Assembly: GCF_041052385.1 (NCBI RefSeq)
Contig: NZ_CP163439.1
Location: forward strand, 1,302,001-1,366,000
DNA length: 64,000 bases
From: Streptomyces sp. R28
GTDB taxonomy: Bacteria > Actinomycetota > Actinomycetes > Streptomycetales > Streptomycetaceae
Direction: 5' to 3'
Below, one piece after another: positions 18,192 through 27,663 of the stretch (its first letter is position 1; each line of letters starts with the position of its first letter). A model generated the notes under the pieces. The model was not told where the DNA came from, made no database searches, and was given only the letters and a program-made list of their open reading frames with translations. The translations under genes and the position numbers were made by a program.

Positions 18192-21050
18192 GTGCCGGTC
18201 GAGTTTCTGACGGATGCACAAGCCGCTGCGTACGCGGCGTACGACGGGGCGCCGTCCCGTACGGAGTTGGAGCGGTTCTTCTTCCTGGACGACGCGGACC
18301 GGGAGCTGATCGAGGGCAAGCGGCGGTCCCACAACCGGCTGGGCTTCGCGGCCCAGCTCACGACCGCGCGCTACCTCGGGGTGTTCCTGGACGACCCGAC
18401 CGACGTTCCGCCGGAGATCGTCGACTACCTCGCCGAGCAGCTCGGCATCGCGGACGCGTCGGTACTGAAGGCGTACGGGGAACGGGAGAACACCCGGCTG
18501 GCCCACGTCCGTGAGCTTCGGAAGGTCCTGGAGTACACGGAGTTCGCCGAGGCGGAAGCCGAGTTGCGGGTGTGGGTGGATGCGCGGGCCTGGACGACCG
18601 GGGAGGGCCCGAAGGCGTTGTTCGACGCGTCGGTGGGGTGGCTGCGTGAGCGGCGGGTGCTGCTGCCCGGTGTGACGACGCTGGCCCGGCTGGTCGCGTC
18701 GGTGCGGGAGGCGGCGAACCAGCGGCTGTGGGACAGCCTCTACGGGCTGCTGAGCATCGGTCAGCGGGCGGTGCTCGACTCGCTGCTGACCGTGCCGCTC
18801 GGTGCGCGGGTGTCGGAGCTGGACCGGCTGCGGCGCGGTCCGGTGCGGATCTCGGGGCCGCAGATGAAGTGGGCGCTTGAGCGGGCGGCGGAGATCGACG
18901 CGTTCGGGATGGGCGAGTTGGACGTGTCGGGGATACCGCCGCGGCGGCTGGCGGAGCTGTCGCGGTACGGCGTGGACGGCAAGGCGTCCACGCTGCGGCG
19001 CCACGGCGACTCCCGGCGCCTGGCCACCCTGCTGGCCACCGCGGTCTACCTGACGTCCCGGGCGGTCGATGACGCGCTGGACCTGCTGGAGGTGCTGATC
19101 GCGACGAAGCTGCTCGCGCGGGCGGAGCGGGAGACGGCGAAGCAGAAGCTGAAGACGCTGCCGAGGATGGAGCGGGCCGGGATCAGGCTGGCGACCGCGT
19201 TCCGGGTCGTGTTCGACACCACGAGCGAGCAGGTCGACACCGAGTCCGGGGAGATTAGTCCGCCGGAGGTGGCAACGCTGACGGCGATGTGGGAGCGGAT
19301 CGAGGAGGTGGTGCCGCGCGAGGAGCTGGCCGCCGCGATCGCCGCGTTGTTCGAGCTGGCGCCGCCGATCGACTCGGACGCGGACGAGGCATGGCGGACG
19401 ATGCTGGTCACCCGGTTCCCCACCGTACGGCCGTTCCTGGCACTCCTCGTCCAGGTTGTCGACTTCGGCGCCACCCCGGAGGGCCTGCCGGTCCTCAAGG
19501 CGCTGAAGTCACTGCCCGACCTGATGGGGCGCAAGAAGGTGAGCCCAGATGAGATCGACACGTCGCTGCTGACCGGCTCGTGGCGGCGGCTGGTCCTGTC
19601 CGCGCCGCACATGGAGCCGGGGACGGTCGACTGGAAGGCGTACGTGTTCTGCGTGCTGGAGTCCTTCCACCGGCTGCTGCGCCGGCGGGAGGTGTTCGCG
19701 AAGAACTCCTCGAAGTGGGGCGACCCGCGGGCAAAGCTGCTGGACGGCGAGGGATGGGAGCAGGTCCGCCCGACCGTGCTGGCCTCCCTGAACCTGCCCG
19801 GCGAGGCGGGTGAGCACCTGGCGGCGCGGGCCGCGCTGCTGGACGGCACATACCGGGAGGTCGCCGGGCGGGTGCCCGCGAACTCCCAGATCGTGTTCGA
19901 CGACGACGGCCGCCTGCACTTCGCCGCCCTGGAACCGGAGCCCGAACCCGCCTCGCTCCTGGACCTGCGGAAGGCAGTGGAGGCGATGATGCCCCGCGTC
20001 GACCTGCCGGAGGTCCTGCTGGAGGTGTTCTCGTGGACCGGCGCCGACCAGGCGTTCACCTCGATCACCGGCGGCGAGGCCCGGCTCAAGGACCTGCACG
20101 TGACGGTCGCCGCGCTGCTGGTCGCGCACGGCTGCAGCATCGGCTACACGCCGGTCATCGGCGGGATCGACGAGCTGAAGTACGGCAGGCTGTCGCACGT
20201 CGACCAGACGTATCTGCGGCTGGCCACCTACCGGGCCGCGAACGCCACCCTCATCGAGCACCAGGAGTCCATCGGCCTCGCGCAGGCGTGGGGCGGCGGG
20301 CTGGTCGCCTCCGTGGACGGCATGCGGTTCGTCGTCCCCGTCCCCTCGGTCTACGCCCGGCCGAACCCCAAGTACTTCGGGCGCCGGGGCGGCGCCACCT
20401 GGCTCAACATGATCAACGACCAGGCGGCGGGGCTCGGCGGGAAGGTGGTGGCCGGCACCCCGCGCGACTCCCTGTACGTGCTCGATGTCCTCTACGACCG
20501 CGACGGCGGCAAGCGCCCGGAGACGATCGTCACCGACACCGCCTCGTACAGCGACATCGTCTTTGGACTCCTCACCCTGGCCGGGTTCGCGTACGCGCCG
20601 CAGCTCGCTGACCTGCCGGACCAGAAGATGTGGCGCATCGACCGCACCGCCGACTACGGCGCCTTCCAGGAAGCGGCCCGCGGCCGGGTCGACCTCGCCC
20701 GGATCGAGCGCTGGTGGGAGGACATCCTACGGATCATCGGCTCCATCCACACCGGCGCGGTGCGCGCGTACGACGTGATCCGGATGCTGTCGCGGGACGG
20801 GCGGCCGACCCCGCTGGGGGACGCGATCGCGCACTACGGGCGGATCGCCAAGTCCCTGCACATCCTGCGGCTGGCCGACGAGCCCGGCTACCGCCGCCAG
20901 ATCAAGGCGCAGGCCAACCTCCAGGAGGGCCGCCACGCACTCGCCCGGAAGATCTTCCACGGCCGCTCGGGGCAGCTCTACCAGCGCTACCAGGACGGCA
21001 TGGAGGACCAGCTCGGCGCGCTCGGCCTGGTCCTCAACGCCGTCGTCCTC
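18192..21050 (+). pseudogene. tnpA: Tn3-family transposase, 5' portion (split by Tn554-like insertion)
   Basis: About 953 residues from a GTG at 18192 (GGAGG six bases upstream), starting PVEFLTDAQAAAYAAYDGAPSRTELERFFFLDD, typical of actinobacterial Tn3 transposases. The catalytic region contains the first Asp in ASVDGMRFVVPVPS, the second in IVTDTASYSDIVFGL and the Glu in MEDQLGALGLVLNAVVL. At VVL (21050) the normal sequence stops; the missing WNTRY continuation is found 4.6 kb downstream at 25639. The open frame runs on through the insert to 21728 with foreign residues. All three catalytic residues precede the break, but the conserved C-terminus is lost. Confidence 0.93.
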
Positions 21051-21159
21051 TTTTATCTGGGGCGGCCGGAGGTCGTCCGCTACGCAGTACGAGTGGACTT
21101 CCGGGTGTGTACTGTCCGCTGTCGCGGACGGCGTATCCGGGGTGCGTACGTTACGGCTC

Positions 21160-22383
21160 GTGACAACCGTAGCCAATCTCTCGGGGTTCCGTACGCAACG
21201 TCTCACTCTCAGTACTGGCGAGCGGACCTGGACCGTGCTGGGCCGGGACCACCGCGTGGTGGAGCCGGCGGAGGAGTACCTGGAGTACCTGAGGACGCAG
21301 AAGGTCTCGCCGAACACGGTCAAGTCCTACGGCCGAGCGCTGGCGCTGTGGTGGCAGTACCTCGACGTGTTCGGGCTGGCCTGGGACGCGGTGACGCTGG
21401 AGGACTTCGGGGCCTTCCTGACCTGGCTGCGGACCGGCGAAGGTCCGGAGGTCACCGCGCTCGATCCGGGGCAGGCCAGGTTCGCGGAGTCGACGGTCGC
21501 GGTGCGCCTGCGGGCCGTGCTCTCCTGCTACACCTACCACGAGCTCAACGGGGTAGATGTCGGACGGCAGTTGCACCGGATCACCCACGGCCGGAGCGGC
21601 AACTACAGACCGTTCCTGGAGCACATCGCCCGACGCAAGGGCCGTCGGCGGACCACGATCCGTGTCCGGCAGAAACGGGCCGCCGCCCCGCCCACACTCA
21701 CTCCGCGGCAGATCGACCGGATCTGTGATGCCTGCGCGTACTGGGATGACGGGGCCCGTGAATGGCGAGGGTCCGTACGCAACCGACTGCTGTGGGCCCT
21801 GCTGGCCGAGTCTGGACTCCGCCTGGGCGAGGCGCTCGGGCTGCAGCACCGCGACTGGCACACCGGCCGGGGCGACACCCCGTTCATCGAGGTCGTCGCG
21901 CGTGAGCACCAGCACGAGGTCCGCGCCAAGAGCGGCTACCGGCGCCTGTATGTCTCCGACGAGGTCGACCGGCTCTACGGCGAGTACGTCTGGCAACTGT
22001 GCGAGGCCGGAGCCGACCTGGTCACCGACGACTTCGACGCCTCGTACGTCTTCGTCAACCTCGACCGCGAACCCCGGTTCGCCCCGTGGAAGCCCGACAG
22101 CGTCTACGACCTGGTGGACCGGCTCCGCCGCGAGCTCGACGGGCAGGTCCCGAAGGGCTGGACTCCGCACTGGTTCCGGCACAGCCACGCCACAGCGCTT
22201 CTCCTGTCCGGGGTCCCGATGCACGTGGTCAGCCGCCGACTCGGCCATGCGGACGTGCAGACCACGATGAGCACGTATGCCCACGTCACCGAGGACGCCG
22301 AGCTGCGGGCCGTGGCCGACTGGGCGAAACTCACCGCCAGCTGGCGAGCCGCGCTGGACACCGAACCGATCGGACCATGCTGA
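21160..22383 (+). CDS. Tyrosine recombinase, Tn554 TnpA type
   Basis: 407 residues from GTG 21160 (GTG 21142 would add six). A SAM-like core-binding domain (EYLEYLRTQKVSPNTVKSYGRALALWWQYL) is followed by a catalytic domain with Arg in ESGLRLGEALGL, His-x-x-Arg in HWFRHSHATALLLSG, and His/Tyr in LGHADVQTTMSTYAH. Its stop overlaps the start of the next recombinase (TGATG), so the two are coupled. In Tn554, TnpA and TnpB act together in excision and site-specific insertion. Confidence 0.92.
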   Translation: MTTVANLSGFRTQRLTLSTGERTWTVLGRDHRVVEPAEEYLEYLRTQKVSPNTVKSYGRALALWWQYLDVFGLAWDAVTLEDFGAFLTWLRTGEGPEVTALDPGQARFAESTVAVRLRAVLSCYTYHELNGVDVGRQLHRITHGRSGNYRPFLEHIARRKGRRRTTIRVRQKRAAAPPTLTPRQIDRICDACAYWDDGAREWRGSVRNRLLWALLAESGLRLGEALGLQHRDWHTGRGDTPFIEVVAREHQHEVRAKSGYRRLYVSDEVDRLYGEYVWQLCEAGADLVTDDFDASYVFVNLDREPRFAPWKPDSVYDLVDRLRRELDGQVPKGWTPHWFRHSHATALLLSGVPMHVVSRRLGHADVQTTMSTYAHVTEDAELRAVADWAKLTASWRAALDTEPIGPC

Positions 22384-24536
22384 TGAGCGCCAAGCTACTG
22401 CTGGAGAACATGCGGGACACCTCCGGCTACTTCCAGCAAGACGTGCTGGACAGCGCGTGGGCTGCCGTCCCGGAGCGGTTCCGCACGGTGGATCTGGCCT
22501 CGGACGGCCTGGAACCCACGGACCTCGGCGCCTTCACGCTGGGCAAGCACCAGCACAGCTTCCGGCTCCGCTTCTCCCGGCTGCCCGCTCCGATGGACCG
22601 CGAGATGGCCTGGTGCTGCTGGCGCCTCGTCGAACTCGGCGGCCGGGTCCCGGTCGGATCCTTGCAGTCGCTGATCAACTCGCTGGCCAGGGCGGTGGAG
22701 GACCACCCGGACCTACGCGGCTCGCTGATGCGACGCACACCGCGCGAGTGGGAGCGGTCCCTGGCCGCGGCCTACGCCCGGCACTACGGCCGCCTGCCAG
22801 GCAAGGGCTGGGGCCTCAACACCGGGACCGTGCTGCGGCGTTACTACCAGATGCTGTGGACCGTCTACGATCAGCGCCTCTGGTGGCAACGCGAGGTCTG
22901 GGATCCCGTGCTGGACCCGCGGATCCCGCTGCGGGCCCACGAACCGATGGGCGACCACAGCCTGTACTTCCAGTCCCTCCACCCGCTCTGGCTGCGGCAT
23001 GGCTTCCAGTGGTACCTCAAGGTCTGCCTGGAGACCGGGGACCTGACCTGGACCACCGCCCGGGCCCGGCGGTCCGGGATCCAGGTCTTCGGCGACTGGA
23101 TCAACGGCCAGCACCCCGCCCCTCCCACCTGGCTGCGCGATGATCCCGCCGAGGTGAGGGCGTTCATGCTGGACTACCTCAGCCCCGTCCGCGCCCAGAC
23201 CGCCAGGTCAGGGCCGAACCGGGGCAAGCCGCTCTCGGCGCTGCGCGTGAACGACATCATCACCGACGTCGAGAAGTTCTACGCGCACATGACCGACTAC
23301 CGCGAGACGGCAGCCCGGGTGCTGGAGGAACCGGCCTGGCTGCGGCTGACCCCCTACCACGCCATCTTGTGGCGCCACGGGGAGAAGGGCCGGCCTGCGG
23401 TCCAGCCGGAGCGCTGGGAGGTCATCGACGACACCGCGTTCTCCCAGATCATGACCAACCTCCACCTGCTCGGCACCCCGGTCGAGGAAGGTGGGTTCGG
23501 CGACGAGCAGGTGATGCGGATCATCATGCTGCAGGCCCGCCTCGGTCGGCGGATCAGCGAGATCCGGATGCTCGACCGTGACCCGCTGTCCGCGCTGAAC
23601 CAGCTCACCCGGCCCGACGAGCAGGACGCCGCCGACGGCGCCTTCGTCGCCAAATTGCGTTACCAGCAGACGAAGATCGAGCAGGCGCCGGACAGCATCC
23701 TCGTCGATGCCGAGGTCGTTGCCATCATCCGCGCCCAGCAGCAGTGGGCCGACACCCGCCTCGGGCCGCGCTGGGCGGCGGGTGTGAGCCCCAAGTACCT
23801 CTTCCTGGCCTACAAGATGAACCGGAACGCCGACAAGCCCTACCCCGTCGAGCGCATCCACCAGACGTTGTCCGAGTTCGCCAGCCGCCTTGGCATCCGC
23901 GACAGCGCTGGGCGGCTGGTCGACTTCAACCGCACCCACCGGTTCCGGCACACCAAGGCCACCAGCCTCCTCAACGCCGGTGTCCCGCTGCACATCGTCC
24001 AGCGTTACTTCGGCCATCTGTCGCCGGCCATGCTGATGCACTACGCGCAGACCCTCGCCGAGACCCACGAGCGGGAGTTCCTGCGCTACCGGAAGATCAC
24101 CGCCGACGCCCGGGAGTTGTCGACCGACCCGCGCGATCTCTACGACATGCTGGAGCTGGACAAGCGCACCGACCGCATCCTGCCCAACGGCCTGTGTCTG
24201 CTGCCGCCCCGTCAGGCATGCGCGAAGGGCAACGCCTGCCTGACCTGCGACAAGTTCGCCACGGACGCCACCTTCCTGCCCGAACTCACCGCGCAGCGGC
24301 AGCGCACCGCTGAGCTCATCGAGGAACGGCAGCAGGCGTTCACGGCTCGGACCGGGCAGCCGATGGGCGAGGAAAACGTCTGGCTCTCCGGGCGCCGTCA
24401 GGAACAGGACGCCCTCGGACGCATCATCCTCAAGCTGGAACAGACCCGCCTCGTCGACGGGCCCCCGCAGGCCGTCCGCGGAGCCGGCGTCGACGCCCGC
24501 ACCGACGCGATCACCCGCAGCCAGGACGGGACCTGA
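22383..24536 (+). CDS. Tyrosine recombinase, Tn554 TnpB type
   Basis: 717 residues from ATG 22383, which overlaps the previous stop; ATG 22377 is also possible. The large N-terminal region is typical of TnpB proteins. The catalytic domain shows Arg in LQARLGRRISEIRML, His-x-x-Arg in HRFRHTKATSLLNAG and Tyr in YFGHLSPAMLMHYAQ. After this comes a Cys-rich segment (CLLPPRQACAKGNACLTCDKF) that looks like a metal-binding knuckle, and a charged C-terminal helix. It is the second essential recombinase of the element. Confidence 0.92.
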   Translation: MSAKLLLENMRDTSGYFQQDVLDSAWAAVPERFRTVDLASDGLEPTDLGAFTLGKHQHSFRLRFSRLPAPMDREMAWCCWRLVELGGRVPVGSLQSLINSLARAVEDHPDLRGSLMRRTPREWERSLAAAYARHYGRLPGKGWGLNTGTVLRRYYQMLWTVYDQRLWWQREVWDPVLDPRIPLRAHEPMGDHSLYFQSLHPLWLRHGFQWYLKVCLETGDLTWTTARARRSGIQVFGDWINGQHPAPPTWLRDDPAEVRAFMLDYLSPVRAQTARSGPNRGKPLSALRVNDIITDVEKFYAHMTDYRETAARVLEEPAWLRLTPYHAILWRHGEKGRPAVQPERWEVIDDTAFSQIMTNLHLLGTPVEEGGFGDEQVMRIIMLQARLGRRISEIRMLDRDPLSALNQLTRPDEQDAADGAFVAKLRYQQTKIEQAPDSILVDAEVVAIIRAQQQWADTRLGPRWAAGVSPKYLFLAYKMNRNADKPYPVERIHQTLSEFASRLGIRDSAGRLVDFNRTHRFRHTKATSLLNAGVPLHIVQRYFGHLSPAMLMHYAQTLAETHEREFLRYRKITADARELSTDPRDLYDMLELDKRTDRILPNGLCLLPPRQACAKGNACLTCDKFATDATFLPELTAQRQRTAELIEERQQAFTARTGQPMGEENVWLSGRRQEQDALGRIILKLEQTRLVDGPPQAVRGAGVDARTDAITRSQDGT

Positions 24537-24541
24537 CCGGC

Positions 24542-24970
24542 ATGCGCGGCAACCCCGACAACCTCCGCCAGGCCGCCGCCCGCAAGAGCGCCGCCGCCCA
24601 GGCCCGCGCCGAGAAGGGCCTGCGGGAGATGATCCGCCGCGGACAGCCCATCACCTTCCGCGGCCTCGCCCAGACCGCCGGCGTCTCGCTCGACTTCCTC
24701 TACCGCTGCACCGAGCTCCGCCGACGCGTCGAACAGCTGAGGTCCCAGCAGCGAAGCCACCCGCCACGGCCGGCCCCGCAACCGCCCGACGACTCGCCCA
24801 GCAGCGTCGTGCGCATCCTCACCGCCCAGCTCGCCGAGCTCAAGCGGCGCCACCGCGACGAGGTCCAAGCCCTGCGGCAGGCCCTCGAAGCAGCCCAGAG
24901 CGAGAACCTCGAACTGCGACGCAGCCTCGGCCCCCGACACACCACCCGCCCTGAGAGCCCCTGCTCCTGA
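24542..24970 (+). CDS. Tn554 TnpC-like small protein (DUF6262)
   Basis: 142 residues. It starts MRGNPDNLRQAAARKSAAAQARAEKGL; the helical segment ITFRGLAQTAGVSLDFLYRC resembles a helix-turn-helix, and a C-terminal coiled coil spans about residues 85-125 (AQLAELKRRHRDEVQALRQAL). This is the layout of TnpC, which in Tn554 aids orientation and efficiency of insertion. It lies 5 bp after tnpB. Confidence 0.82.
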   Translation: MRGNPDNLRQAAARKSAAAQARAEKGLREMIRRGQPITFRGLAQTAGVSLDFLYRCTELRRRVEQLRSQQRSHPPRPAPQPPDDSPSSVVRILTAQLAELKRRHRDEVQALRQALEAAQSENLELRRSLGPRHTTRPESPCS

Positions 24971-24975
24971 CGTCC

Positions 24976-25497
24976 TCACACATCGATGGCCCTGCGGGCG
25001 TGGCTCACAAACTGCTGCCGTTTATTCGACGCATGGCCGAGGTAACTCCTGATGCGATGCGATTGGTTCGCGTCAATCGCATCGCCGCTCTCCCGTCCAA
25101 GGATTCTCGCCTGAATCGCTGCCACACAAGCCGACAGCGACTGTCGCAACTCGCCAGCCATCCGGGCCAATTCCTCCGGACCTTCAAGCTCGACTGCGGT
25201 CTGGGTATCCGCCAGGTCCGCTCGAAGCAATCTGCGGCTCTCTTCGAGAAGGTGACGCAGTCCATCGAGATCATGACCTGGCCTGGCCAGCTCAGCCTCG
25301 ATACCCCGCAGGGCCTCATGAACCTCGTCGGCCTTGCCCGTGAAGGCGGCATAGGCATCACGGCGGAGCTGACGACGCCAGTGACGATGCTCAGCTCGAA
25401 CCTGCCGCTGCCCCGCTATCCCAGCAATAGTTGCAGCCAGGGTTGTCCCCATCACTCCCACCCCAGCTCCTAGAACCGCTGCCGTTCCAGCATCCAT
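24976..25497 (-). CDS. Membrane-anchored coiled-coil protein, passenger of the Tn554-like element
   Basis: 173 residues. A hydrophobic N-terminal segment (AAVLGAGVGVMGTTLAATIAGIAG) is followed by RQVRAEHRHWRRQLRRDAYAAF and a long helical, Glu/Arg/Leu-rich body. Proteins of this plan are common in Streptomyces (one membrane anchor, cytosolic coiled coil) but no function is established to my knowledge. It is convergent with tnpC (5-bp gap). As the only non-recombinase gene of the insert it is its cargo. Confidence 0.68.
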   Translation of the reverse strand: MDAGTAAVLGAGVGVMGTTLAATIAGIAGQRQVRAEHRHWRRQLRRDAYAAFTGKADEVHEALRGIEAELARPGHDLDGLRHLLEESRRLLRADLADTQTAVELEGPEELARMAGELRQSLSACVAAIQARILGRESGDAIDANQSHRIRSYLGHASNKRQQFVSHARRAIDV

Positions 25498-25562
25498 GCG
25501 AAGAGTGTGCCAGCGAGGCTCCCTGAGCGTTTGTCACCTTCAAAGTCGCGATCAGGGACAGT

Positions 25563-25622
25563 CACTTGCAGATGCGTCTGCAAGTGTTCTACCTGCGCAA
25601 ACAGCACACTCTCACTGTTTGC
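25563..25622. repeat. Two inverted repeats at the right end of the Tn554-like element
   Basis: CACTTGCAGA / TCTGCAAGTG (10-bp arms, 4-bp spacer, 25563-25586) and GCAAACAG / CTGTTTGC (8-bp arms, 10-bp spacer, 25597-25622), ending 16 bp before the junction at 25638. Likely binding sites for the element's recombinases. Confidence 0.65.
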
Positions 25623-25638
25623 CCCGGATACGCTGTGC

Positions 25639-25833
25639 AACACGAGGTACATGGACGCCGCGGTGGACCAGCTGCGGGCGGACGGGTTCGACGTCCGCGA
25701 CGAGGATGTCGCCCGCCTCTCGCCGTTCGTGCGACAGCACATCAACATGCTGGGCCGGTACTCGTTCAAGCTGCCCGAGCTGCCCGGCGGTATGCGCCCG
25801 CTGCGCGACAAGGACGCTGCCGACGACGAGTGA
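25639..25833 (+). pseudogene. tnpA: Tn3-family transposase, 3' portion
   Basis: 64 codons beginning NTRYMDAAVDQLRADGFDV and containing DEDVARLSPFVRQHINMLGRYSF, the conserved C-terminal end of Tn3 transposases, which directly continues the gene broken at 21050. Together with one missing codon the ancestral protein would be about 1018 residues, normal for the family. It has no start of its own. Confidence 0.92.
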
Positions 25834-25875
25834 CGTCGTACGGCGGCGCGTCGAGGTCGCCACCATCTTGGCCTA

Positions 25876-26817
25876 GGGCCTGTTGTGAAAGTGCTGGTCA
25901 CAGCCACTCGTTAATGACCGCGACCAGCACGGTCGCTTCAAAGCGGACGGCGAGTTTGTCGTAGCGAGTGGCGACGGCCCGGTGGCGCTTGAGCCGGTTG
26001 ATCCCGCACTCGACCGCGTGCCGCTGCTTGTAGTCGTCCCTCTCGAACGTCGGTGGCCGCCCGCCGCGCGATCCGCGCGTGAGGCGGTTGCGGACACGGT
26101 CCGCCGGGACCGGGATGGTGGCCTTGATCCCGCGTCTGCGCAGGTAGGAGCGGTTGCCGCGGGAGTCGTACGCCTTGTCGGCCCGAACCCGGTCGGGACG
26201 CTTGCGCGGCCTGCCGAGCCCCAGCCTGGGGACCCGGATGGCTTCCAGGACCGCTTCGAACTGCGGGGAATCGCCCCGCTGCCCGGCCGTGATCACGACG
26301 GACAAGGGCTTTTGCCCCTGCTCGACCGCGAGGTGGATCTTGCTGGTCAGTCCGCCGCGGGATCGTCCGAGTGCGTGGTCGGCCGGCTCGGCGAAGATCC
26401 CGCCCGGCGGTTCCTTCTGGAGGTCCCCCTTTTCGCCGCTCCGGCGGCGTGCTGGTGGGCCCGGCAGACGGTGGAGTCGACGTTCACGTCCCAGGTGATC
26501 AGGCCCTTGGCGTCCGCCTCGGCCTGAAGCTGGGTGAGGATCCTCGCCCAGGTCCCGTCCCTCTGCCAGCGCCGGAACAGGTCGTAGACCCGGTCCCAGG
26601 GCCCATAGCGTTCCGGCACGTCGCGCCAGGGTGCACCGGTCCGGGTCCGCCACCGTATGCCGTCTATGAGCTGCCGCCGCGTCCACACCGGCGGACGGCC
26701 CGGCTTGATGCCCGCCGGCAACAACGGCTCCAGCCGGGCCCACTGGCCGTTCGTCAGATCACCACGTCCCACAGGACGTGATCATCAACGAACAAGATCC
26801 ACTTTCGCAACAGACCC
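25876..26817 (-). mobile_element. IS5-family (IS427-group-like) insertion sequence
   Basis: 942 bp with 18-bp imperfect inverted ends (GGGCCTGTTGTGAAAGTG on the left, GGGTCTGTTGCGAAAGTG on the complement of the right; 16 of 18 match). It is flanked by TA on both sides within CCTAG/CTAGG contexts, agreeing with the TA/CTAG target of this group. It lies 43 bp past the tnpA 3' end, inside the Tn3-type transposon. Confidence 0.88.
25898..26772 (-). CDS. IS5-family transposase made by -1 frameshift
   Basis: Two overlapping frames. The upstream frame (26772-26347) starts [19 protein letters not shown] and holds the first catalytic Asp in [10 protein letters not shown]. The second frame, ending at 25898, holds the second Asp in [13 protein letters not shown] and the Glu in [22 protein letters not shown]. 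The frames meet at an A4G5 slippery run (complement of 26425-26433), where a -1 shift joins AAGAAKR to EKGDLQKEP. This is the normal expression mode of the group, so the IS may be active. Confidence 0.88.
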
Positions 26818-26819
26818 TA

Positions 26820-27005
26820 GGCGTCCGTGCTGGCCAGAGCCCCGGAGCTGGTTCCGCGAGTCGTCACACCGGCCGGGGCCGTTACGGCTTCGCGGACCCG
26901 CTCGGCGGCCCGTCGGCGGGCCCGGTACGCCTTCTGTCGGCAGGCGAGGCGGTCGTAGAGGGCGTCCCGGCGGTGGCCGCGACGGCGGCGTACCCCCGCG
27001 GTCGG
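26820..27005 (-). pseudogene. 3' remnant of an unrecognised gene at the IS edge
   Basis: The minus strand reads DALYDRLACRQKAYRARRRAAERVREAV..., an Arg/Ala-rich helical tail whose stop codon (TAG) is formed by the IS target site. No start is present after the tetR stop. Probably a truncated passenger; family not recognised. Confidence 0.35.
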
Positions 27006-27575
27006 TCAGCGGGCGGTGAGCCCGGTGAGCAGGAGGGCGAGCCATCGGGCGCGGGCGGTGGGTGGCTGGTCGGCGGGGAGGGTGAAGAGCATCAGGTACA
27101 GGTCGTCGACGGTGAAGTCGGCGCGCAGACCGCCCTGGGCTTGTGCGGTGCGGATGAGCCGGCCGAGGGCCTGGGTGACGCGGGTCTCCACCTCCTGCAT
27201 GGCGGGGTGGGCTGCGTGGTCGGCGCCGAGCGCGTACGCGGCTGCTTTGACGGCGCGGTTGTGGGCGACGGTGTCCATCACACGGCTGAGGAAGCCGGTC
27301 AGCTCCACCATGGCGGGTGAACCCTGGCTCTCGCGTTGCAGGCACTCTTCGGCGTCGTCGGCGAGTGTTTCGAACGAGGCGGCGACCACGGATGCGACCA
27401 GGTCGCTCTTGTTCGGGAAGTGCTTGTACAGGGTTCCGACCGCGACGCCCGCAGCAGCGGCGATCTGCTCCATCGACACCTCGGGCCCGTGCTCGGTGAT
27501 CTGCTCATGCGCCGCGGTCATGATCCGGGCGCGGTTGCGGGCCGCGTCGGCACGCAGCGGTCGGGGTGAGGTCAT
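27006..27575 (-). CDS. TetR-family repressor
   Basis: 189 residues. Helix-turn-helix: RADAARNRARIMTAAHEQITEHG and MEQIAAAAGVAVGTLYKHFPNKSDLV; the ligand-binding C-terminal domain is of ordinary length. ATG 27575 has GGAGGG eight bases upstream. It is divergent from the SDR gene, with a perfect 14-bp inverted repeat between them, so it almost certainly controls the SDR gene and itself. The pair is the passenger module of the Tn3-type transposon. Confidence 0.92.
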   Translation of the reverse strand: MTSPRPLRADAARNRARIMTAAHEQITEHGPEVSMEQIAAAAGVAVGTLYKHFPNKSDLVASVVAASFETLADDAEECLQRESQGSPAMVELTGFLSRVMDTVAHNRAVKAAAYALGADHAAHPAMQEVETRVTQALGRLIRTAQAQGGLRADFTVDDLYLMLFTLPADQPPTARARWLALLLTGLTAR

Positions 27576-27608
27576 GAGGGCGGCCCTCCGGAACCATTTG
27601 ACGAAAGA

Positions 27609-27646
27609 TGAATGATGCTTCACTCTACAACATGAAGCATCATTCA
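27609..27646. promoter_or_regulatory. TetR operator between tetR and SDR genes
   Basis: Perfect inverted repeat TGAATGATGCTTCA / TGAAGCATCATTCA with a 10-bp spacer (27623-27632). It sits in the 88-bp divergent promoter, where a bound repressor would cover both promoters. Confidence 0.85.
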
Positions 27647-27663
27647 CTTTATGGAGGTTGATC

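Larger units (their letters stand above)
21051..25638 (+). mobile_element. Tn554-like transposon inserted in the Tn3 tnpA gene
   Basis: 4.59-kb insert carrying, in order, two tyrosine recombinases and a small DUF6262/TnpC-like protein, the tnpA-tnpB-tnpC set of Tn554, plus one passenger on the opposite strand. Ends are deduced because Tn3 tnpA coding is collinear up to 21050 (VVL) and from 25639 (NTRYMDAAVDQL); only the Trp codon between them is unaccounted for. As in Tn554 there are no long terminal inverted repeats and no obvious target duplication. Confidence 0.88.

Noticed and set aside
21051..21728. Continuation of the Tn3 transposase frame past 21050 as a natural C-terminus
   Set aside because: The sequence after VVL is unrelated to Tn3 proteins and overlaps the Tn554-like recombinase; the true C-terminus is at 25639-25833.
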